Part shown: piece after piece, positions 1 through 8,800 of the stretch
How the letters are laid out: each line of letters opens with the position of its first letter
Numbering within the stretch: the stretch's first letter is position 1
Assembly (NCBI GenBank): GCA_034408745.1
Contig: JAWXCM010000111.1
Location: 1 to 33,171, forward strand
Direction of reading: 5' to 3'
DNA from: JAWXCM01 sp034408745
GTDB taxonomy: Bacteria > Acidobacteriota > Terriglobia > Bryobacterales > Bryobacteraceae
DNA: 33,171 nt
The notes under the pieces: model-generated
What the model saw: only the letters and a program-made list of their open reading frames with translations
The model's database searches: none
What the model was told of the DNA's origin: nothing
Translations under genes and position numbers: made by a program

Positions 1-283
1 ACGTCGGCCTGCAATGCACCACTCTCCGCGCAAATCAGCGGTCCGGCCCACCTCGTCGACGGATCCCTGACCGACAGATCGAGTGGAGCGGCTCGCCGCG
101 CACCGCGATTTCGGTTACCGGATGTGGATGGGTGTTCGGCCACTCTTCCCCAATCCGAATCGTTGATGCGTAGCCCGTAACTCCGGCCGACATTTCCCCA
201 TGAAGTCATTTTCCTTTGCCTGTGTCGTTACCTCCGACACCACCGTGTCCGCTTTGTGGCATGCTTGAAAAGGGGATATCTTC
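1..283. other. No gene assigned (left edge)
   Basis: No convincing coding signal is seen. One plus-strand frame is open from base 1 to about 180, but its translation has no recognisable motif and could equally be the tail of a gene cut by the window edge or noise. A short inverted repeat (GTGTCG at 222-227, CGACAC at 235-240) lies in front of the next gene and is not followed by a T-run, so it is not called a terminator. Confidence 0.4.
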
Positions 284-619
284 GTGGACCACAAATTGTC
301 GCCGAAATTGCGAGAGCGCGCCGAGTCCCTGCCAGACTCAACAGATCTGGAAGTCATCCTGGAATTAAAACAGCCGGTATCCCCGCAACCGGCGGCTAGC
401 CGGGCAGAACGTATCAAAGTGGCGCAGCAGTCCTTCGAAAAACAGTCACTGCCCGTTCGGGACGCGATCGCGCGGTTGGGCGGAGAGGTTACCGGGGGGG
501 CGTGGGTCGACTCCACCATCAGGGCCAGGCTCCCCAGGAAAGCTCTGGACGAGCTCGCTGGAGAGGAAAGTATCCAGCACATTGGTGATGGTGTGCCGCG
601 CCCGCTAACGCGTGAGTAA
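284..619 (+). CDS. Standalone subtilase-propeptide / I9-inhibitor-like protein
   Basis: A 111-residue soluble protein without signal peptide or membrane segment. The GTG start is supported by AGGGGA at 271-276 with normal spacing. Its second half (from about residue 50) lines up with the N-terminal prodomain of the convergent S8 protease at 627-1816: in both, a helix with AF....PVR is followed about 30 residues later by an alanine- and leucine-rich stretch and a terminal IPRALSRE / VPRPLTRE motif. Subtilase prodomains act as foldases and tight inhibitors, and standalone relatives act as protease inhibitors. I infer a cytoplasmic inhibitor or chaperone of the neighbouring protease or a paralogue. 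The two stop codons are only 7 bases apart. The homology was aligned by eye, so the function is tentative. Confidence 0.6.
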   Translation: MDHKLSPKLRERAESLPDSTDLEVILELKQPVSPQPAASRAERIKVAQQSFEKQSLPVRDAIARLGGEVTGGAWVDSTIRARLPRKALDELAGEESIQHIGDGVPRPLTRE

Positions 620-626
620 GATCCTG

Positions 627-1816
627 CTACATGAGCACTATTCCGGCTCCACATCCATCAGGCGGATTCGGAGTAAGCTGAGATCCTTTTGCGACTAGCG
701 CCGCTTTGATCTGATCGGGCGTCGCGCTCGGGTTTTGCTCCAGCAGCAGCGCCGCTAACCCCACCACGTGAGGTGCGGCGAAGCTGGTCCCGGCCCCAAT
801 GCTTCCGGTCGTTCCGCCAGGAATGAGACTGAGCATACCATCGAACAGAGAGCCGCCGGGCGCAGGAAATCCGGCCCGCCCTTACCGGGCACGGGGCCCC
901 GGCTTGAGTAGTTCTCCAGCGTCTTCCCTGTACGATCGGTTGCTCCCACCACGATGATGCCGCGTGCATTGGCTGGCGATGTGAGCGTCCCTTTGCCGGG
1001 CCCCCCGTTGCCGGCGCTCTTGATCAGCACCAATCCCAAATCCCAGGCTCGGTTGCAGGCCCGAGTCTCCCGCGAATCCGGATTGGTGGCGAGGCCCACT
1101 CCCCACGAGCAGTTGGCAATCATGGCCCCGTCCTCAAGCGCCTGCTGAATGGCAAGCGTCGCATCAAACTCGCTGCCGTGATCGGCGGGGTTCGTCGCAA
1201 AGACCTTATAGGACGCAATCGTCGCGGCCGGTGCCATACCCATGAGCGTCTTCCTGGCGCTGGCGATGATACCGGCGACACCCGTCCCGTGACCATCGGG
1301 ATGGCCCCAGGACTCCTTCGTGAAGTTCTTCTTCTGGAGAACGCGTCCGACCAGCGCCGGATGGGTTGCGTCAACCTCTCCATCGATCACAGCCACAAGG
1401 ATGCCTTTGCCAGTCAGGTTATGGTTCGTGCGAAACTGCACCGCGCGAACGGCCTTCGCTGTCTTGCTCAGTTCGCGCGACAGAGCCCGCGGAATGCCGA
1501 TTCGCGCCAGGTTCGGATCTTCAGCCAACGTGGCGAGTTGAAGCGGAGGGGCAACGGTGCGCATCGTGTCATTCAGCCAGCAGACGTCGCTACTGGAACC
1601 AAGATCGTCAGCGCTTTCCCGGAAGGACCGGATGGCTGGCGCCAGAGCGCGCTCCAGTTCTGATCGCACCGGTGCAATGAGCCGGTAGAAAGCCTCTCTG
1701 GTTGCGCCCACGCGCTCACTGCGATGGCCGCGATTCAGCAGCACGCCCTCGCGGCCAGCCGCGCCTCCCGGCGCCTCGGTGACTACCGTATTGGGCGCAT
1801 TGAATTCCAACACCAT
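627..1816 (-). pseudogene. S8 subtilisin-like serine protease, frameshifted
   Basis: Two overlapping minus-strand frames together form one subtilase of about 395 residues. The first frame gives a prodomain (about residues 30-118), catalytic Asp145 in AVIDGEVD, His176 in GHPDGHGTG and the oxyanion-hole Asn270 in KSAGNGG. It runs through GGPDFL and then leaves homology. The second frame continues with APGGSLFDGM and contains the nucleophile in GTSFAAPH (Ser codon at 785-783). One missing base near position 863 explains the break: restoring a G in the minus strand after the PDFL codons rejoins the frames as PDFLAPGG, the expected subtilase sequence. No secretion signal is seen, so the enzyme would be cytoplasmic. 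All catalytic residues survive on either side, so this is a very recent mutation or an assembly error. The start at 1816 lacks a good ribosome binding site and conflicts with the divergent neighbour. Confidence 0.8.
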
Positions 1817-1831
1817 CGCCTGTTGCTGGAT

Positions 1832-2293
1832 GTGGTGGAGAGCGTACTACACGCAAATCCGTCAGAATGGGTGTTTTTGAGGGAGTTGCGGGTGGGTACG
1901 GGGTTCCGGAACACGTCGCTGCAGCGGCTCGACGCGTTTGCCCTGAATTGTTTTGCGCATCTCGGAATGAAGCGGATCTGCTACGAGGTGAAAACTTCGC
2001 GGGCCGACTATCTGTGTGAGATGAAGCATCCGTTGAAGCGGCGGCTCGGGATGCGCTACTCGAACGAGTTTTACTTTGTGACTCAGGCGGGGATGCTGAC
2101 GCCGTGCGAGGTGCCGGTGGAGTGCGGACTGATCGAGATTGAGGGCGGGTTTCCGGTGGTGAAGATTCCGGCTCCATGGCGCGAGACTCCCGGTCCAACC
2201 TGGCAGTTTGTGGCGTCGATGATTCGGAATCAGCGGCGGGTCTTTGAGGAACGCGTGGTGCCGCCCTCCCAGCAGCGGTTTGGGTTCGAATAA
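1832..2293 (+). CDS. PD-(D/E)XK nuclease-like protein (MmcB-like)
   Basis: An approximately 153-residue protein of unknown role. The segment RLDAFAL followed about 20 residues later by CYEVKTSRADYLCEMKHP resembles the D...ExK core of PD-(D/E)XK nuclease-fold proteins, in particular the MmcB-like group (D-x-A then E-x-K-x-S-x-x-D-F/Y). The conserved-looking part begins at LRELRVGTGFRN. The frame is open from 1724, but that start would overlap the divergent protease gene by 93 bases, so a start at GTG 1832 (or TTG 1823) is preferred; no strong ribosome binding site decides it. The C-terminal APWRETPGPTWQF stretch is Pro/Trp-rich and unassigned. It ends five bases before the convergent membrane-protein gene. 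Family assignment is by motif only. Confidence 0.6.
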   Translation: MVESVLHANPSEWVFLRELRVGTGFRNTSLQRLDAFALNCFAHLGMKRICYEVKTSRADYLCEMKHPLKRRLGMRYSNEFYFVTQAGMLTPCEVPVECGLIEIEGGFPVVKIPAPWRETPGPTWQFVASMIRNQRRVFEERVVPPSQQRFGFE

Positions 2294-2298
2294 CTGGA

Positions 2299-4389
2299 TC
2301 AGCGCAGCTTCAGCACGTAGAAAGCCTGCTCTTCGGCCAGGACTTCGAGGTTCCAGTCTGGGGCTCTGTCGGCGAGGGCGTGCATAAGTAAATGGGTACC
2401 TTCCTTTCCCGCGCGCCCTGCGATGTGGGTGAAGCCGAGGTGCTTCAGGTAGCGAGTCGCCGACTGGCGCAAGTCGAGCGGGCCGTGCTCCCCTGTAGTG
2501 GTCGCAGCCGCGGTCCAGGTGCCGTTGGGCTGCTGAATGTCGATGTCGAAGCGCGTGTTTCCGGCGTCCCAGTGCGTGGAGATGATTCGGGCGTTGTCGA
2601 GTTCGACGGGCTCGGCAAACTCGGCTGCCAGCCACTGACGGGTCTCGGTGGGCTGCCAGGATTGCCAGCGGGTGGCGAGGTTGTGGTCGAAGGCGAGCGG
2701 CGTTTCCCAGCGGTTTGGTTTTGCGTTCAGGGCCCAGTTCGGGTTTGTGGGTACGGAATCGCGGCCCTGACGGAGTTCGATCTCGACGATGCTCCACGGG
2801 CTGGACGGGGACGGCTGCGCCGGGCGGATGCGGATGCCTCGGATGAACTGCTTCGGGAAACTGGCATGGACTTCGAAGAGTTTCGATTCGCCGGGGTCAC
2901 GCGCGAACTCGAGGGCTCGCATGGCGTTCTCACTCCAGGCGGAATGCCACCACCCGATCACGTCGCGCCGAATGTGCGCTCGGTGGATGCCCTGCAAGTC
3001 GAGGATACGGGCGTTTGGCGGCGTGTTGCTCTCTGTCAGCTTCGCGAAGTGGTAATCCCAGCTGGTGCGCCAGAGGTAATCGTGATGGGATTCGAAGCCG
3101 AGGGCGGCTCGCAGCGGGAACTCGTGGAGATGCCACGTTTTGGGCGAGTAGCGCTCGATGACCTGCGGCCAGCAACTGATGGCGTGGAACGCGAGCACCA
3201 CTGGGATCAGGCGCGCCGGCAATGCGGCAACCATCGCGAGGGCAAGGAACGGGAGCGCGGGCGTCAGAAATCGCGTCCCTGCGTTGAGCCACCAGGGAAT
3301 CGACAGGACGGTCGCGAAGACGAGCAGCCACATGTTCCGGCGCCGAAGGAAGACGACAGGCAACAGGAGGAACACCGGGCCGATGATGCCATGCAGGCGC
3401 CAACCCCACAGAACCTCGGGGAACCGCTCCCGGAAGCTGATCCCGTAGCTGCGGAGCGCCTCGCCGAGCTGCTGCTCTGTCGAGATGTGGAAGAGCGGAT
3501 TCGGGAACAGGCGGTTGGTGAACGGCGCCAGCGGGTTGTGGATCTCAATGAGATTGCGCAGGAGCCAGGGAGCCATCGGAAGCGCCGCCACGCAGCCGAA
3601 CACCAGCGCGTCGCGCCACCGGCGATGCCACGCCAGCCACACGAGTCCCGCGGCTACCGTAATGCCGCCCGTCATCTTCACGCCGAAGCAGAAGCCCGCA
3701 ATCAGCCCCGCAATCCAGACCGGTCCGCCCGAGACGAGCACGAAGATGCTGGTCACGGTGGCGAAGACCAGCGTGGCGTCGTTAAACGCAGATGACGCGG
3801 CCACCAGCACCACCGGGCTGATGCCGTACATGACGCTCGCGGTCCAGGCCGCACTGCGCGTCAGGCCGAGCCGTTGCCCCAGAGCCGCGATCACCGGCAG
3901 CGTCGCAGCAAGGAACGCCAGATGCAGTATGCGAGCCCCGCCTTGAGCCGTTACGTACAGCAGCTCCGTGGCATGCGGGAGTCGCTCATAAAAACCGATC
4001 ACGCGGGAAAAGCCGTGATGTGTCTGCGCGTCGACTGCCGGCAGCAGGTGGTAGATGTTGGCGTCGGCTTCGATCTCCGGCGCGAAGGCGTTTACCAGCG
4101 CGTAGACGGCAAACGGCGCCAGTACGGCGTAAAACCAGAGCGGTGCGTCGAGGCCTGGGCGCTGCTCGCGTGGCGGCAGAAAGAACAGCAGCGCGCCCGC
4201 AATGACCACCGCAGCGAGTGCCGGCGTCGTGGCCATATGAGTGACCATCAAAACAAAGATGGCGAGGCTGAGCAAAGCCGCGCCGGCAGCGAGACTCGCG
4301 GCAGACCCGGCGCTTCGGCGCGTGGCGGCGGAGCCCAGGCCGTACGCAGCGGCAAGGGTCGCGGCGGCCCCCAAAAAAGGCAGGAGCAT
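2299..4389 (-). CDS. Polytopic membrane protein, GT39-like, with C-terminal discoidin-like domain
   Basis: A 696-residue protein. Roughly the first 400 residues are strongly hydrophobic with about ten or more membrane segments, as in integral-membrane C-type (GT39/ArnT/PMT-like) glycosyltransferases. The first large loop carries an acidic pair (APEIEADANIYHLLPA), consistent with the catalytic Asp/Glu of the GT-C fold. The soluble C-terminal part contains, at about residues 550-630, a discoidin (F5/8 type C)-like segment: FDHNLATRWQSW, then WLAAEF, then ARIISTHWDAGNTRFDI. This suggests carbohydrate recognition on the periplasmic side. The role is probably sugar transfer from a lipid-linked donor to a lipid or surface polymer; the substrate is unknown. 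It is divergent from sodA with 74 bases between starts, and no clear Shine-Dalgarno precedes the ATG. Confidence 0.65.
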   Translation of the reverse strand: MLLPFLGAAATLAAAYGLGSAATRRSAGSAASLAAGAALLSLAIFVLMVTHMATTPALAAVVIAGALLFFLPPREQRPGLDAPLWFYAVLAPFAVYALVNAFAPEIEADANIYHLLPAVDAQTHHGFSRVIGFYERLPHATELLYVTAQGGARILHLAFLAATLPVIAALGQRLGLTRSAAWTASVMYGISPVVLVAASSAFNDATLVFATVTSIFVLVSGGPVWIAGLIAGFCFGVKMTGGITVAAGLVWLAWHRRWRDALVFGCVAALPMAPWLLRNLIEIHNPLAPFTNRLFPNPLFHISTEQQLGEALRSYGISFRERFPEVLWGWRLHGIIGPVFLLLPVVFLRRRNMWLLVFATVLSIPWWLNAGTRFLTPALPFLALAMVAALPARLIPVVLAFHAISCWPQVIERYSPKTWHLHEFPLRAALGFESHHDYLWRTSWDYHFAKLTESNTPPNARILDLQGIHRAHIRRDVIGWWHSAWSENAMRALEFARDPGESKLFEVHASFPKQFIRGIRIRPAQPSPSSPWSIVEIELRQGRDSVPTNPNWALNAKPNRWETPLAFDHNLATRWQSWQPTETRQWLAAEFAEPVELDNARIISTHWDAGNTRFDIDIQQPNGTWTAAATTTGEHGPLDLRQSATRYLKHLGFTHIAGRAGKEGTHLLMHALADRAPDWNLEVLAEEQAFYVLKLR

Positions 4390-4403
4390 GTGAACTTAAC
4401 CTA

Positions 4404-4430
4404 TTGTGCACGCTGACGGAACGCTATACT
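4404..4430 (+). promoter_or_regulatory. Candidate sodA promoter
   Basis: TTGTGC at 4404-4409 and TATACT at 4425-4430 resemble -35 and -10 boxes, although the 15-base spacer is short. The expected start of transcription is near 4437, leaving a leader of about 27 bases that contains AAGGAG at 4453-4458, five bases from the sodA ATG. Confidence 0.4.
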
Positions 4431-4463
4431 TGACTCCGGAAGTCACGACTTCAAGGAGCAAGC

Positions 4464-5069
4464 ATGGCATTTACTCTTCCTTCTCTGCCGTATGCGCCCG
4501 AGGCGCTGGAACCGTACATTGATTCCGCCACGATGAACATTCACCACGGCAAGCACCATAACGCCTATGTGACCAATCTCAACGCCGCGCTGGACAAAGC
4601 GCCGGAACTGGCGAGTCTGAGCCTCGAGGAACTGCTGGCCAACAATCTGGCCGCGGTGCCCGACGCCATCAAGACGGCGGTCCGCAACAACGGCGGCGGT
4701 CACGCGAACCACTCGCTGTTCTGGACGCTGATGGCTCCGAACGCGGGCGGCGCGCCGACGGGCGAAATCGCAACTCAGATCAACAGCGCGTTTGGCAGCT
4801 ACGACACCTTTAAAGAGAAATTCACCGCGGCGGCGACCACCCGCTTCGGTTCGGGCTGGGCGTGGCTGATTCGCGGCGCGGACGGCGGGCTGCAGGTCAC
4901 CTCCACCCCCAACCAGGACACGCCGCTGATGGAGGGCACCGCGCCGATCCTCGGCCTCGACGTCTGGGAGCACGCGTACTATCTGAAGTACCAGAATCGC
5001 CGCCCGGAGTATATCGCGGCGTTCTACAACGTCATCAACTGGGATGCGGTTAACCAGCGTCTGAAGTAG
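4464..5069 (+). CDS. sodA: Superoxide dismutase, Mn-type
   Basis: 201 residues, the normal length for cytoplasmic Fe/Mn superoxide dismutases, which convert superoxide to oxygen and hydrogen peroxide. Metal ligands are visible as His27 (NIHHGKHH), His83 (GGGHANHSLFW), Asp166 and His170 (DVWEHAYY). The GGGHANH signature with Gln151 in the NQDTPL segment is the arrangement typical of manganese enzymes rather than iron enzymes, which carry the active-site Gln earlier. No signal peptide is present. The start has a good ribosome binding site (AAGGAG, 4453-4458). It is a single-gene transcript: it has its own promoter-like sequence and a strong terminator directly downstream. Confidence 0.95.
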   Translation: MAFTLPSLPYAPEALEPYIDSATMNIHHGKHHNAYVTNLNAALDKAPELASLSLEELLANNLAAVPDAIKTAVRNNGGGHANHSLFWTLMAPNAGGAPTGEIATQINSAFGSYDTFKEKFTAAATTRFGSGWAWLIRGADGGLQVTSTPNQDTPLMEGTAPILGLDVWEHAYYLKYQNRRPEYIAAFYNVINWDAVNQRLK

Positions 5070-5089
5070 GACATTTGGGTTCGTTTTGC

Positions 5090-5128
5090 AAAAAGGGCGC
5101 TCTCCCACACCGGGAGGGCGCCCTTTTT
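5090..5128 (+). terminator. Rho-independent terminator after sodA
   Basis: A long hairpin: A-tract plus GGGCGCTCTCCC (5090-5106), loop ACACC (5107-5111), and GGGAGGGCGCCC plus a five-T run (5112-5128). The stem is up to 17 pairs with one G-T wobble. The A-tract on the left also makes it usable from the opposite strand. Confidence 0.9.
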
Positions 5129-5167
5129 GTTTTGGCGCGGTTGGGATTCGGCGGCATCGGACCGAGT

Positions 5168-5860
5168 ATGGGCATTCTTGTGTTTGGCGGATCAGGCGGA
5201 ATCGGGTCGGCGGTGGTGACGCTGCTGCGTCGACACGGAGCGGAGGTGGTGGTGGGTGCGCGAGGGCAGAGGTCGGCGGTAGACTTCGAGGTCGACGTGA
5301 CCGACCCGGCGCAGGTGGACGCGGCGGTCGCGTTCGCAGTCGAGAAGATGGGACGGCTCGACGGGCTGGTGCATTGCGTGGGTTCGATTTTGCTGAAGGC
5401 GGCGCATCAGACCAGCGCGGCGGAGTGGGACTCGACGATTGCGCTGAATCTGACGTCGGCATTCTCGGCGGTGCGGGCGGGGGCGAAGGCGATGATGCCC
5501 GGCGGCGGCTCGATTGTGTTGATGTCGTCCGCGGCGGGCCGGGTAGGGCTGATGAATCATGACGCGATTGCGGCCGCCAAGGCGGGGGTGATCGGCCTGA
5601 CGATGTCGGCTGCGGCGAGCTACGCGCGCTACGGGATCAGGGTGAACTGCATCGCTCCGGGCCTGGTTCGAACTCCGCTGAGCGCGCGCATCACGGGCAA
5701 CGAAGCGTCGCTGAAAGCATCGGAAGCAATGCATCCGCTGGGCAGGATCGGCGAACCGGAGGAAGTGGCTGAGGCGATTGTGATGGTGCTGGAGGCGAAG
5801 TGGATGACAGGGCAGGTGGTGGGGATCGACGGGGGACTCGCGACGGTCCGGGGGCGGTAG
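5168..5860 (+). CDS. Short-chain dehydrogenase/reductase family protein, catalytic Tyr missing
   Basis: 230 residues with a classical SDR Rossmann fold: GGSGGIG nucleotide-binding loop (residues 7-13), HCVGS after strand 4, NLTSAF with the active-site Asn94, SIVLMSS with the Ser120/121 pair, and IAPGLVRTPL after strand 6. The catalytic Y-x-x-x-K is altered: Lys138 is present in AIAAAKAGVIGL but the Tyr position (134) is Ile. It may have lost dehydrogenase activity or be a binding/regulatory SDR; other SDR subfamilies also carry a similar HEAIAAAK segment. The frame is open from 5075, but that start lies upstream of the sodA terminator. ATG 5168, which begins directly with the first beta strand, is the realistic start. 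The natural substrate is unknown. Confidence 0.85.
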   Translation: MGILVFGGSGGIGSAVVTLLRRHGAEVVVGARGQRSAVDFEVDVTDPAQVDAAVAFAVEKMGRLDGLVHCVGSILLKAAHQTSAAEWDSTIALNLTSAFSAVRAGAKAMMPGGGSIVLMSSAAGRVGLMNHDAIAAAKAGVIGLTMSAAASYARYGIRVNCIAPGLVRTPLSARITGNEASLKASEAMHPLGRIGEPEEVAEAIVMVLEAKWMTGQVVGIDGGLATVRGR

Positions 5861-5890
5861 AGTGCCGCCCCCAATTCCGGTTTACTGCGG

Positions 5891-8800
5891 TCAGAACGCC
5901 AGGCGCAGGCCGAAGCGGAACTGACGTCCGGCGGAGGCGCCGGTGATGCTCATGAAGTTCTGGATCGGATCCGCGACCGAGCGGTTCAGTGAACCGTCGG
6001 CGTTCAGGCGCAGGCTCGCAGAGCCGGCGTTCGGATTGCCCCAGATGGGTGTGTTGGTGAAGTTCTGCGCTTCGGCGCGGAACTCAAGACGCGTGCGTTC
6101 CCTGATCATCCACTCCTTGAACAGGCCAGGGTTGAGCTGCCAGTAGCCTGGTCCGCGAAGAGTGTTTGGCCCCATGGTCCCGAAGCGATAGGCACCGCCC
6201 GCTGCAGTGCTGAACAGCGGATCACGGAAGCTCATCGGGTCAAAGTAGGGCTGTCCGGGTCCCTTGCCGCCCAGTCTCACGGCAGGGGCGATAAGGTCGG
6301 CAGTCTGGCTGTTGCCGGCTGCCTGCAGAGACTGAGCGCTGCCGCTGACCGAGAACGGAGTTCCCGAATAAGCGATAAACGTTCCCGCGACTTTCCAACC
6401 GCCGATGACTGCGTTGGCGAAAGAGTTGGTCAGCCCAACCTTCTTGCCCTTACCAACCGGGATTTCGTAGTTCCACCCGGCAGTGAAGGCGTGCGTGCGG
6501 TCATAGCCTGCAAGCGTGTAGTTGCGATTGATAGCCGGCGCCCAGTTGAAGGACCGAAGGCCCACCCAGCCATTATCGTCGGCCATGTTCATCGCCTTGC
6601 TCCAGGTGTAGTTGATCTTTGCAAGGAACCCACCGGCGAAGCTGCGGTTGAGGCTGGTCTGGAGTGAATGATACTTGCCCTGCCCAATGCCATCCCACAT
6701 GTTCATTGGGATGGTCCGGCCGTACAGTTTGGCAAGTGGACGGTTGGCGGTACTGACATCTTCGCCAGGGCCGCTGGAGTTGATGTTGCGGTCGATGAAC
6801 TGGTGGACGACCTTGGTACCGACGTAGGCGGCGTTGCCAATCATATTCCACGGCAGACGGCGCTCGACGGTAAAGTTCCAGCTCTGGATATAACCGCGAT
6901 GAAGCGGTCCGGCCCAGGGACTGCGAGGGCCCATGTCCACGTTGTTCGGCAGCACAAGGCTGCCCTTGCTGAGATCGGGTGTGGCGATGTCTGGAATACC
7001 CTCATTGATGCTGTTGAACCAGCCGAACGTGCTGACGGTGGGAACCCACGAACCCGTCAGGGTTGCCGGGTACAGCCCGCGCAGCGGACGTCCCAGTGCC
7101 AGCGGATCATAGTTGATGCCGTAGCCGGCACGGATGACCCACTTGTCGCCTATACGGTAGGCCAGGCCAACGTTCGGGGCGAACATCTTTTTGTTGATTT
7201 CGACGCCGTTGTTCATGGGTATGCCACCAAGGCCGCCGAAGCTGGCGATGTTTGTGGCGGGGTCCCAGCGCTCGATTCCGCGGCCGTCGCGGTTCAGCAT
7301 GGGATACAACTCATACTGCACTCCGAGGTTCACCGTGAAGTTGCGGCTTACCTGCCAGCGGTCGCGGAAGTACAACGAGTACTGCCATTCCCGTGTCTTC
7401 ATTTCGAAGTACTGGATGGATTTGTTGTACGAACTCACGAGGCCAAGCAGGGCCGTCGCGAAGTTGTTTGGAGACCGAACGGTTTGGCCCGGAATTGCGG
7501 TGACGCCGCCGTTGAACGAAATCTGACCACGGGGATTGGCCGTTTCGGGCTGCCAGTGGGTCAGATTCATTTTGCGGATTTCACCGCCCCAGCGAAACTC
7601 ATGCGCGCCGTTCAGTTTGCTGAAGTTCTGCCGGTAGGTGTAGCTGCGCTCAGCGCGGGTAACCGGGGTCCAGCCCGCGGTGTAGCCGAGATCGCTGAAT
7701 CCGAGTCCGGTGAGCTGAGGCGCGCTGCCATAACGCAAATCGTTCGCGAACTGGCGACCGCCGTTGGTTCCGGGGATCTTCCACTCGTCGAGGCCGATAT
7801 TGCGGTCCAGCCCCGGGATGGTGACTGCCTGATCCATGCGGGTGTAGCCATAGACACCGTCGGTGAGGAACGTCGACGAGAAGGTGTAGGTGAAGCCGCC
7901 CGCCGCAATTTGCGTGGTGGTGTCGCCCTTACCTTCAGTGCCGATCGCTGCGCCGCCGAGGTCGCCGAATGGATACTTGCCTTCGACCGGCGCATCCATA
8001 CGGCTGTACTTGCCCCAGGCGATGAAGTTTCTGCTGATGTTGTAGTTGACCTTCGTGTCGTACTGGTTGCGGTTGAGCTTCAGGGTTCCGGCCAGACCGT
8101 AGTTGTTGACCAGGTCGAGCGTATCACCGCTGGTGGACCGCTGGTTCGGAAGCGGCATCTTGTTATAGATATTCGGGAAAATCGGGTTGAACCGATTCGC
8201 CGGAACCCGATTGCCGGGGAACGGGGTGCGGGCCGCTGCATTGTTCTGGGGAGCGGTGGCCGGATCGTAGATGATCGTGAAGTCCGTATAGCGGCTGAAG
8301 TCTCCGGCGCGCATGTCAGCCGGCGCGACGGAGTAGTTGCTGAAGATTCCGGTTCGCTCGGTAGTGCGCTCGAAGTTGAAGAAGTAGAACAGCTTGTCCT
8401 TCTTGATCGGGCCGCCGAGGTTGCCACCGAAGATATTGAGAATCGCCAGAGGCTTGTTGTAGTTGACCGGTCGGAAGTACGTCGGAGCGCTGTTGAAGTG
8501 CTGATTGTTGTTGAACCACCAGCCGGTGCCATGGAGATCGTTGGTGCCGCTTTTGGTGACGACGGTAACCGCGGCGCCGCCTGACATGCCCTGCTCCGCA
8601 TCGCGACTCGACGTTGAGACGCTGACCGTTTCGATCGATTCGACAGGCTGTACGTAGGCAACGTGGTGGGGCAGCCAGATATTGATGTTGACCGCGCCGT
8701 CGACCAGGGTGTTGTTCATGTTGGTTGGCGTCCCGTTCACAAAGGAGCGGAGCGCGCGTCCCGGCGTGTCGACAACTGCGTTCTGGAACGCGGGCGGGCT

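Noticed and set aside
222..240. GTGTCG...CGACAC hairpin before the first gene
   Set aside because: Six-base stem without T-run; could be chance.
115..654. Minus-strand open frame of 179 codons over the small inhibitor-like gene
   Set aside because: Antisense shadow; arginine/serine-rich translation without motifs, while the plus-strand frame has a ribosome binding site and homology to the protease prodomain.
1862..3795. Long open frames antisense to the PD-(D/E)XK gene (minus, 1862-2797) and to the membrane protein (plus, 2392-3795)
   Set aside because: Arg/His- or Gly/Glu-rich shadows typical of GC-rich DNA; the opposite frames have clear domains.
5075..5167. Upstream extension of the SDR gene
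   Set aside because: The extra codons run through the sodA terminator hairpin and do not resemble SDR N-termini.
6668..8584. 638-codon plus-strand frame inside the Oar-like gene
   Set aside because: Shadow of the minus-strand gene, which has signal peptide, regulatory domain and barrel end.
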